Of a DNA stretch of 64,000 nt, positions 14,764 to 21,353 are shown piece after piece; positions within the stretch are counted from its first letter, which is position 1, and each line of letters opens with the position of its first letter. A program made the translations under genes and the position numbers. The notes beneath the pieces were generated by a model. The model was given only the letters and a program-made list of their open reading frames with translations, was not told the DNA's origin and ran no database searches. This DNA comes from Sphingomonas jaspsi DSM 18422 (lineage in GTDB: Bacteria > Pseudomonadota > Alphaproteobacteria > Sphingomonadales > Sphingomonadaceae), in NCBI RefSeq assembly GCF_000585415.1, contig NZ_KK073876.1, positions 1,299,810 to 1,363,809 of the forward strand, in the 5' to 3' direction.

Positions 14764-15972
14764 ATGTTAGCGACTGCGTCTTCTCGCCGTTTTATTGATG
14801 CTCTAGTCAATGAGCTCAGTATCAGCGACACACGTTACGAACAGGCCAATGAAAGCTATCAGTCCCTCGGACGCTGGCTGAACCGTCCTGAATCAGCGAT
14901 CACGCAATTTGCTCCGGCGGTCTACGTTCAGGGCTCGTTCGGCCTCGGCACCGTGATCAAGCCGCTCAACCTCGACGAAGAATATGACATCGACGCGGTC
15001 TGCGAGCTCAAGGGTCTTACCAAGGCCGATCTGACCCAAGAACGCCTCAAGATTCTGCTCGGCCGCGAAATCGATGCCTATCGCAGGTCCAAGGGCATGG
15101 TGAAGCCGTTGCGCGAAGGGCGCCGCTGCTGGACGCTTAACTATGCCGACGGCGCGCAGTTTCACATGGACATCGTTCCGGCGCTGCCGAACGACCAATA
15201 CGTCCGCAAGATGCTCGAAGCGCGGAGCTTGGACGCGCAATGGTCCGGCACGGCGATTGCGATCACCGATAACGAGCGTTTGGACTATCAAACCCTGACA
15301 GAAGACTGGCCGCGCTCGAACCCGAAAGGCTATCTCGAATGGTTCAAGTCGCGCATGATCGTCATGCTCAACGAACGTAAGAAACGGCTTGCCAAGTCGA
15401 TCAGCGCAAGCGTTGAGGACATCCCCGACTATCGCGTACAAACGCCGCTCCAGGCGGCGATCATGATCCTGAAACGCCACCGCGACATCATGTTTCAGAA
15501 GGACGAGATCAACTGCTCGCCGATCTCCATCATCATCACGACGCTGGCGGCGCACGCCTATGCGGGTGAGGAGGAGATTGCCGACGCGTTGCTCTCGATC
15601 CTGTCGGGAATGGATCGCTATATCGATCGCGACCGGGACAACACGGCGATCATCCGAAATCCGAGCGACCCTGTGGAGAACTTCGCCGACAAATGGGCCG
15701 AGTTTCCCGAACGCGAGCGCTCCTTCTACCAGTGGCTGCGACAGGCGCGTGACGACTTTGCCAAGGTGGCCGGCATGGACAGCGCGCAGATGATCATGGA
15801 AACGCTCTCCCCGCATGTCGGTGTTGAGCTGGCGAAACGAGCCAAGGACCGCTCGTCTGGCGGTCTGAGATCATCGATGCTGCGCGGCGCGGTGGCCGCG
15901 TCAGCGGGCGCTGCCGCGCCCTCGTTCGCTGCGACTCCGCGCGTGCCGAGCAAGCCGAAGGGCTTTGCATGA
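14764..15972 (+). CDS. cdn: CBASS cyclic-oligonucleotide synthase (CD-NTase)
   Basis: A 402-residue nucleotidyltransferase of the cGAS/DncV-like kind that makes a cyclic nucleotide alarm signal on phage infection. The core motif is complete: GS at 58-59 in 'VQGSFGLGT', the metal-binding pair D75 and D77 in 'EEYDIDAV', and a third acid D136 in 'FHMDIVPA'. With an HNH-SAVED effector it most resembles clade G enzymes (CdnG), described with Cap5 as making 3',2'-cGAMP; clade and product are inference. The tail from about 370 is Ala/Pro-rich and ends KGFA, suited to C-terminal conjugation by Cap2. The ATG at 14764 has GGAGG upstream; one at 14710 lacks a site. It overlaps cap2 by four bases. Confidence 0.95.
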   Translation: MLATASSRRFIDALVNELSISDTRYEQANESYQSLGRWLNRPESAITQFAPAVYVQGSFGLGTVIKPLNLDEEYDIDAVCELKGLTKADLTQERLKILLGREIDAYRRSKGMVKPLREGRRCWTLNYADGAQFHMDIVPALPNDQYVRKMLEARSLDAQWSGTAIAITDNERLDYQTLTEDWPRSNPKGYLEWFKSRMIVMLNERKKRLAKSISASVEDIPDYRVQTPLQAAIMILKRHRDIMFQKDEINCSPISIIITTLAAHAYAGEEEIADALLSILSGMDRYIDRDRDNTAIIRNPSDPVENFADKWAEFPERERSFYQWLRQARDDFAKVAGMDSAQMIMETLSPHVGVELAKRAKDRSSGGLRSSMLRGAVAASAGAAAPSFAATPRVPSKPKGFA

Positions 15973-17699
15973 TTTGGTGGACTTCGCTGCCTAGCCGGGC
16001 GCGAAGCGAACGCCTTGCCATCGCCGAACTCGAGGATCGCTGCGCTTGGTTGGACAAGGTAAGCTGGCGTCTGACCAAGGACCTTACCTTGTGCGCCGAT
16101 TTCGAAATCGATCGCAACGGTAAGGGCATTCCGCTCACCATCGCCTATCCCAGCTTCTTTCCCGACATGCCGCCGCAGGTTAGGCCGCGGGAGAAAGTGC
16201 GGCTTTCGGGGCACCAATATGGCGCGGGCGGCGAACTGTGCCTCGAATACCGACCGGACAACTGGGACCCGTCCTATACCGGTGCCATGATGATCGAAAG
16301 CGCCTTTCGCCTGCTTGCAGGAGAGACCGGGCCGCCTGGCGAAGAGGCGGGAGTTCCCGACGCGCACCGCACGACGCTCGGCCAGGACATCCGCAACACG
16401 AACCTGCGCTTCGTGCTGCCCGAAGATGCGCGCGGGGCGCTTGCCAAAATCCCTTTGGCCAAAATTGTCGACGCCGAGATCGTCGAGCATTTCGCCGCGG
16501 AACGCTGGTTGGCGCATCCGTGGCGCATCGGAAGCGAGGGTGAATACTGGGACGCTGCCGGGCGCATGCCGAAATTCCGGATCCGCAAGGGGGTCTTTGT
16601 TCGGCTCGACGCCTCGTTCATCCGCAAGGTGAAAGCCGAGTACGACTTCGTTGATGCGATCATCTCGGTCGCGGGCCGCGCGGACCTGTCCGAGAGGCTC
16701 GTGCAATCAGCCGACGAACTTGTCGTGATCGTAGAATGCGACGGCACCGTCAAAATGATGTCGCTCAGCGCGGGAGAGGGCCGAAGGAGCGTCTACGACT
16801 ATCGGACCGTCTGCGCCCCGAATGCCGCCGACCGGCTGCCGCAGGCCTACAAAAGGCTCGCCCAAGCATCCGTCGCGGTCGTCGGGTGCGGTTCGGCAGG
16901 CTCGAAGATCGCAGCGTCGCTTGCACGCGCGGGGGTGGGCAGGTTCGTGCTGGTCGATGGCGATGTCCTCTTTGCCGAAAATCTCGTGCGCAACGACCTC
17001 GACTGGACGGCGGTTGGTCTCAATAAGCCCGACGCGGTAAAAGCAAGGATAGTCGAGCTAAATCCGTCCGCCGCGGTTCGCTCGTTCCGCGTCGGGTTGG
17101 GGACTCAGGAAAGTTCGACGCAGACCGATGCGGCGCTGGTCGCCATCGGCGGCTGCGATGTCATCATAGACGCTACGGCGGAGCCGCAGGTCTTCAATCT
17201 CTGCGCCGCGGCGGCGCGTAACGAGAAGAAGACGCTTGTCTGGGGCGAAGTGTTCGCCGGCGGGATCGGCGGCCTCATCGCTCGGCTTCATCCGAACCGC
17301 GATCCGATTCCCCACGCCGCGCGCAGGCAGATCCATCAATGGTGCGACGATCGCGGGGTAGATCCGCCGCCCGGCAGCGCTGTGCAATATCGGCTCGACC
17401 TGCCGGATGGGGCACCCCCGGTCATTGCGGACGACGCCGACGTCACCGTCATAGCCAGCCATATGTCGCGCATGGTGCTCGACGCGCTAACCTCTGAGGA
17501 AACACACTATCCGCAGTCGGCCTACGCGATCGGCCTAAAGACGGGTTGGATTTTCGAAGCGCCATTCGATACCTGGCCCATCTCGCTGGTACCCGAAGGT
17601 GAATGGGGCCCGGAACGGGATGCAAATCTGACTGAGGAGCTTGAGGCCCTTGCGAGCGAGTTGTTTCCCGGGGCCGAAGATGCCGGCAAGAAATCATGA
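15969..17699 (+). CDS. cap2: CBASS Cap2, E2-E1 ubiquitin-transfer-like fusion
   Basis: A 576-residue fusion. Residues 1-160 form the E2-like domain, with the likely catalytic cysteine C91 in 'GGELCLEYRPDNWDPSYT'. From about 300 follows a ThiF/E1 adenylation domain with the nucleotide loop 'VVGCGSAGSKIA' and 'LVDGDVLFAENLVRNDL'. In type II CBASS this enzyme adenylates the C-terminus of the CD-NTase and links it to target molecules, which raises cyclic-nucleotide output. The E1 cysteine is not certain; one candidate is in 'HQWCDDRG' near residue 458. It overlaps the synthase gene by four bases and cap3 by four bases. Confidence 0.95.
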   Translation: MIWWTSLPSRARSERLAIAELEDRCAWLDKVSWRLTKDLTLCADFEIDRNGKGIPLTIAYPSFFPDMPPQVRPREKVRLSGHQYGAGGELCLEYRPDNWDPSYTGAMMIESAFRLLAGETGPPGEEAGVPDAHRTTLGQDIRNTNLRFVLPEDARGALAKIPLAKIVDAEIVEHFAAERWLAHPWRIGSEGEYWDAAGRMPKFRIRKGVFVRLDASFIRKVKAEYDFVDAIISVAGRADLSERLVQSADELVVIVECDGTVKMMSLSAGEGRRSVYDYRTVCAPNAADRLPQAYKRLAQASVAVVGCGSAGSKIAASLARAGVGRFVLVDGDVLFAENLVRNDLDWTAVGLNKPDAVKARIVELNPSAAVRSFRVGLGTQESSTQTDAALVAIGGCDVIIDATAEPQVFNLCAAAARNEKKTLVWGEVFAGGIGGLIARLHPNRDPIPHAARRQIHQWCDDRGVDPPPGSAVQYRLDLPDGAPPVIADDADVTVIASHMSRMVLDALTSEETHYPQSAYAIGLKTGWIFEAPFDTWPISLVPEGEWGPERDANLTEELEALASELFPGAEDAGKKS

Positions 17700-18160
17700 G
17701 GGTCGCGTTTCCCAAGCCGCTTCGTAAGCGACTGCGGCGCGAGCTCGCGCGAGCCGGGCGCGTCGAGATCGGCGGCGTTCTCATGGCTGAACAGCTTGCT
17801 CCCGGGGAGTTTCGGCTGGTCGATTTCACCGTTGACAGGCAGCAGGGCAGCGCGGCGCATTTCGTGCGCTCGGTCGAGGAACATCAACGCGCGCTTGAGG
17901 AGTTCTTCGAGCGAACCGGACACGACTACGCGCGCTTCAACTACATTGGCGAATGGCATTCCCATCCCAATCATTCGCCTGTACCGAGCCGCGAAGATGT
18001 GGCCTCAATGGAGAGTCTCGTGCACGGCGAACGCGATATTCCGTTCGCCTTGCTGATGATCTTTCGCACAAGATGGTGCGGTCTCGCGCTGAGCGCGACG
18101 CTGTTCGAGCGGACCGGCCCGCCGCGACCGGTATCGGTGAATCCGCGCAAAGGGAGATAA
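17696..18160 (+). CDS. cap3: CBASS Cap3, JAMM-family isopeptidase
   Basis: A 154-residue JAB/JAMM metalloprotease. The zinc site is intact: the glutamate in 'RVEIGGVLM' and '[20 protein letters not shown]', a perfect HxHP-x6-SxxD motif. In type II CBASS Cap3 cleaves the CD-NTase from its conjugates and so opposes Cap2. Its ATG overlaps the cap2 stop (ATGA), indicating coupled translation. The contrast with the degenerate JAB motif at the left edge of the window shows that this copy is under functional constraint. Confidence 0.95.
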   Translation: MRVAFPKPLRKRLRRELARAGRVEIGGVLMAEQLAPGEFRLVDFTVDRQQGSAAHFVRSVEEHQRALEEFFERTGHDYARFNYIGEWHSHPNHSPVPSREDVASMESLVHGERDIPFALLMIFRTRWCGLALSATLFERTGPPRPVSVNPRKGR

Positions 18161-18171
18161 AGAGAAAACCC

Positions 18172-19338
18172 ATGGCGGAGACGGCAAGGAAGGCGAAGAG
18201 GACTAGCATCCCTGCAAAGGTGCGATCTGCCCTGTGGGCGCGCGCTGCCGGGCGGTGCGAGTATCGTGGATGCAACGTCGATCTAGTGGGAGATTTGATC
18301 GCGGGCAAAGAAGACGGGCTCTATGGCTTCATCGCGCATATCGTCGCCGACGCGCCCGGCGGTCCGCGCGGCGATCCGGTCCGCTCGCCCCTGCTAGCCA
18401 AGGAGCTTTCCAATCTGATGCTGATGTGCGCGCGCCATCACAAGCTCATCGACAGTGACGCCGAAACCGAGCATCCCGAAGAACTGCTGGTGGGGATGAA
18501 GAAGGCGCATGAGGAGCGCATCGAAACCAATACCGGCATCGACGAAGAGCGCGCCTCACATGTCATTCGCTTCGGCGCGACCATCGCCAGCAGCGAAGCG
18601 CTTGTCTCGACACAGGCGATCTTCGCGGCAATGATGCCCGAGCGCCACCCTGCGATGCGCCAGACGATCGACTTGGAGATGCTCAACCAGGCCTATCGCG
18701 ACAATGAGCCCGAATACTGGACGCTGCAGCGCCGAAATCTCGACCGGCTCTTCGTGGAGAAGGTTGGTGGAAGGATCGAGCGACAAGAAATACGGCATCT
18801 GAGCGTCTTCGCGCTGGCTCCGCAACCCTTGCTGATCGAACTTGGCCGACTGCTTTATGACATCGTTCCGACGACCGTCCATCAGTTGCACCGGGAGCCG
18901 CCGACTTGGCAATGGCAGCGCGACAAGCCGGTGTTGGAGTTCGTTCGCGGCGAACCGACCGAGGGCGCGGACGGCGAGATCGCCTTGAAGCTCGCGGTGA
19001 GCGCGACGGTGACCGACCAGCGAATCTACGACGTCCTGGGTGAGAATGCCGCAATCTGGTCCTTGTCGATCGCTGAGCCGGGCAACGATGTGGTCCGCCA
19101 GCCCGAAGATCTTGTCGCGTTCCGCTCAGCCCTGCGCAAACTCTACAATGACATCAAGGCACGGCATGGCGAGGACACGGTGATCAACCTATTTCCAGCA
19201 CTGCCCGTTTCCTTGGCCGTTGAGACCGGACGCGTCTGGATGCCGAAGGCGGATCTACCGCTACGTATTTACGATCAGACGCGCGGGGCGGGCTTTGTTG
19301 AAACGTTCACGGTCGGTGAGACCCATCGCGCAAAGTAG
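18172..19338 (+). CDS. cap5: CBASS effector Cap5, HNH endonuclease fused to SAVED
   Basis: A 388-residue nuclease effector. The N-terminal 110 residues are an HNH domain with H56 in 'GFIAHIVAD', N81 in 'LSNLMLMC' and H90 in 'CARHHKLID'; C29, C34 and C86 are possible zinc ligands. The rest is a SAVED sensor domain ('[20 protein letters not shown]', then '[15 protein letters not shown]'). Binding of the cyclic nucleotide should trigger double-strand DNA cutting and cell death or arrest. The ATG at 18172 begins the HNH domain, 11 bases after the cap3 stop; the longer frame upstream lies inside cap3. Here cap5 is last in the operon. Confidence 0.95.
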   Translation: MAETARKAKRTSIPAKVRSALWARAAGRCEYRGCNVDLVGDLIAGKEDGLYGFIAHIVADAPGGPRGDPVRSPLLAKELSNLMLMCARHHKLIDSDAETEHPEELLVGMKKAHEERIETNTGIDEERASHVIRFGATIASSEALVSTQAIFAAMMPERHPAMRQTIDLEMLNQAYRDNEPEYWTLQRRNLDRLFVEKVGGRIERQEIRHLSVFALAPQPLLIELGRLLYDIVPTTVHQLHREPPTWQWQRDKPVLEFVRGEPTEGADGEIALKLAVSATVTDQRIYDVLGENAAIWSLSIAEPGNDVVRQPEDLVAFRSALRKLYNDIKARHGEDTVINLFPALPVSLAVETGRVWMPKADLPLRIYDQTRGAGFVETFTVGETHRAK

Positions 19339-19729
19339 ACGGTCGGGATCGTACGACTTGGCAGGCGGTTTGAGGTTGATCGATCCAGCTTTCGGGAATT
19401 CGACGAAAGTGATCGAGTGACCAATTTGGGCGCATTTCGGAAATTCGCGATCATCCTGAACGAATGGCCGGTTTCGGGTTGCGCGCGACCGCCCCGCGCC
19501 GGCGACCATGGGCGCATTCCAGACGCAACTGCAGCTTTAGTACTCAAATACCAAGACCCGTGGAGTGCACGTTGCTCCAGCCGATAGCCACTGCCTCGAA
19601 GAAACTGGTGACGGCTCGTGCGAGTCGGTCAGACCGCTACGCAGCAGGCGCCATCTGAACGACGTAACGGGATATTACCCGATTATTACCGAAGTTTTGA
19701 TCCTCCGGCACATAAGCCATTGAAAACGC
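19339..19729. other. Gap between the CBASS operon and tRNA-Glu
   Basis: About 390 bp. It holds a degenerate repeat copy (about 19425-19480) and an AT-richer stretch at 19660-19725. No integrase fragment, no direct duplicate of the tRNA 3' end and no gene was seen. It is the likely island edge. Confidence 0.55.
19425..19480. repeat. Dispersed intergenic repeat, copy 10 (degenerate)
   Basis: CATTTCGGAAATTCGCGATC followed by ATCCTGAACGAATGGCCGGT shares the CCTGAACGAATG core with the paired copy at 11743-11889 and with the complement of the long-form copies. Confidence 0.45.
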
Positions 19730-19805
19730 TGGTGACCCCTACGGGACTCGAACCCGTGTTTTCGCCGTGAGAGGGCGACGTCCTGGACCGCTAGACGAAG
19801 GGGCC
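19730..19805 (-). tRNA. tRNA-Glu (anticodon CTC)
   Basis: Reads GGCCCCTTCGTCTAGCGGTC at the 5' end and ends AGGGGTC-A-CCA with CCA encoded. The acceptor stem pairs fully with one G-T. The anticodon arm is TCGCC-CTCTCAC-GGCGA, giving anticodon CTC, which reads GAG. The T arm holds GTTCGAGTC. Its 3' end faces the accessory region, the usual side for island insertion. Confidence 0.97.
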
Positions 19806-19813
19806 TTGGCGGT

Positions 19814-19838
19814 GGCGGGCAAGATGGGCTTGCCCGCC
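19814..19838. terminator. Strong hairpin between wecB and tRNA-Glu
   Basis: A perfect ten-base inverted repeat, GGCGGGCAAG / CTTGCCCGCC, with loop ATGGG. No T-run follows on either strand, so it may end or stabilise the wecB transcript, or separate it from the tRNA. Confidence 0.5.
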
Positions 19839-19845
19839 CCGACAA

Positions 19846-20976
19846 TCAAGCGACGCCGGCGACCGGCTCGCGGGCGCTATGACGGTCGAGCCAGGCGCGG
19901 GTCAGGCCCGCGATGCGCGGGGCCGACCGGCCGTCGCCGAACGGCATCGTCGGCCGCGCCATCGCTTCCAGCTCGCGGTGATCGCGGCGCAGCGCGCGGA
20001 CCGTCGCGGCAATCGACTTGGGATCGGGTTCCAGCATCCGCGCGTTGCCGCTGGCCAGCGCTTCGGGCCGTTCGGTGCGGCGGCGCAGGACCAGCATCGG
20101 CACGCCCAGCGCGGGGGCCTCTTCCTGCATGCCGCCCGAATCGCTGATCAGCAAGTCGGCCCGCCGCATCGCTGTCACCAGCGCGTCGTGCGACAGCGGC
20201 GGCAGCACGCGGATCGCCTCCTGGCCGCGGACAAGCTCCGCCATCGCCTGCGCGACCGTCGGGTTGGGATGCAGAACGACGTCGATCGTCACGCCCCGAT
20301 CGCCGGCGAGGTCGTTCAGCGCATCGGCCAGCCGGGCGAGGCCGTCGCCCCAGTTTTCGCGCCGGTGACAGGTCACCAGCAGCTGGAACTTGCGCTTGGG
20401 CAGCAGGCGAAACCGCTTTTTCAGCGGCAAGGGCCCGACCAGCGTTGCCAGCGCGTCGATGCCCGTGTTGCCGGTGACATGGACCTCGCCCGCCACGCCT
20501 TCGCGGCGCAAATTGGCGGCATTGCCTGCGGTCGGGGCGAACAGAAGATCGGCCAGCCGGTCGATCTGGACGCGGTTTTCTTCCTCGGGCCAGGGAAAGC
20601 GAGGATCATGGCTGCGCAGCCCCGCTTCGACATGGGCCAGGAACAGGCCCTGTTCGCGCGCGGCCAGCGCGCCGCCGAGCGCGCTCGACGTATCGCCCTG
20701 CACGATCACCATGTCGATCCCGCGGAGCGCCAGCACCCGCGTCATCGCGCTGCGGACGAGGTCGGCATGGATCGTCGGGTCAGGCAGGCCTTCGCAGCAA
20801 AGCGGCACGGAATCGAACCCGTCGAGGTCGTGCCCCGCCAGTTCCAGCCCGGGATGCTGCCCGGTGACGATCAGCAGCGGCTTCAGCCCCTGCGCGGCCA
20901 GCGCACGGGCAACCGGACTTAACTTGATGGCTTCGGGACGAGTCCCAATAACAAGCGCAATGGACGCGTGCGCCAA
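19846..20976 (-). CDS. wecB: UDP-N-acetylglucosamine 2-epimerase (non-hydrolysing)
   Basis: A 376-residue epimerase that interconverts UDP-GlcNAc and UDP-ManNAc for surface polysaccharide synthesis. Family landmarks are in order: 'VIGTRPEAIKLSPVARAL', 'VIVQGDTSSALGGALAA', 'AHVEAGLRSHDPRFPWPEEE', 'NRVQIDRLADLLFAP', 'VTCHRRENWG' and 'LLISDSGGMQEEAPALGVP'. Length is normal. It stands alone, with no other polysaccharide genes nearby. This is the first core-type gene after the accessory region and lies on the same strand as tRNA-Glu. Confidence 0.95.
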   Translation of the reverse strand: MAHASIALVIGTRPEAIKLSPVARALAAQGLKPLLIVTGQHPGLELAGHDLDGFDSVPLCCEGLPDPTIHADLVRSAMTRVLALRGIDMVIVQGDTSSALGGALAAREQGLFLAHVEAGLRSHDPRFPWPEEENRVQIDRLADLLFAPTAGNAANLRREGVAGEVHVTGNTGIDALATLVGPLPLKKRFRLLPKRKFQLLVTCHRRENWGDGLARLADALNDLAGDRGVTIDVVLHPNPTVAQAMAELVRGQEAIRVLPPLSHDALVTAMRRADLLISDSGGMQEEAPALGVPMLVLRRRTERPEALASGNARMLEPDPKSIAATVRALRRDHRELEAMARPTMPFGDGRSAPRIAGLTRAWLDRHSAREPVAGVA

Positions 20977-21039
20977 AATCCCCCCTCATTCGGCGGGATC
21001 AATTTGCGACAATCCAGTGAAGATTACAAGTCTTGCTGG

Positions 21040-21321
21040 TTAACGGAAATTATCTGCGTAGGCCTGGATCTTTAGCTTGACTGGTCCGGCGGGCACGATG
21101 TGGGTCTCAAGGCCCTTTTTCTCGGCGTAGGCCAGCGCTTCTTCCTTGCTGTCGAAAGAAATACGCAGCTGGGTATTGGTGTCGCCGCTTCCGGCCCAGC
21201 CGGTCAGCGGGTCGGGCCGCATCGGCTGCTGCCGTTCAAATTCCAGCGTCCAGCGGCCGGCCTTGGCCTTGCCCGACTGGGTGGTCTTGCGCTGTTCTTC
21301 GATGATGCGTGCGGTGGCCAT
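21040..21321 (-). CDS. NADH dehydrogenase accessory subunit, NDUFS4 family
   Basis: A 93-residue protein with the 'ETC complex I subunit conserved region' pattern: 'ARIIEEQRKTTQSGKAKAGR' at the N-terminus, then 'WTLEFERQQP', 'PLTGWAGSGDTNTQLRISFD', 'SKEEALAYAEKKGL'. It is a peripheral subunit of alphaproteobacterial and mitochondrial complex I. The ATG at 21319-21321 gives the family's usual 'MATARII' start. It lies 32 bases downstream of hrpB on the same strand, so the two may share a transcript. The main nuo operon is not in this window. Confidence 0.92.
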   Translation of the reverse strand: MATARIIEEQRKTTQSGKAKAGRWTLEFERQQPMRPDPLTGWAGSGDTNTQLRISFDSKEEALAYAEKKGLETHIVPAGPVKLKIQAYADNFR

Positions 21322-21353
21322 GGGCGAGCGATTGGCGCAACTGGCTCGCAGAA

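Noticed and set aside
17953-18171. 73-codon N-terminal extension of Cap5 inside cap3
   Set aside because: It reads another frame of cap3 and the HNH domain begins right after the ATG at 18172.
19660-19700. TAACGGGATATTACCCGATTA as a terminator for tRNA-Glu
   Set aside because: The stem is only four bases and no T-run follows on the tRNA strand.
19879-20922. 347-codon plus-strand frame over wecB
   Set aside because: Antisense to an unmistakable epimerase; rich in Q, R and H with no domain.
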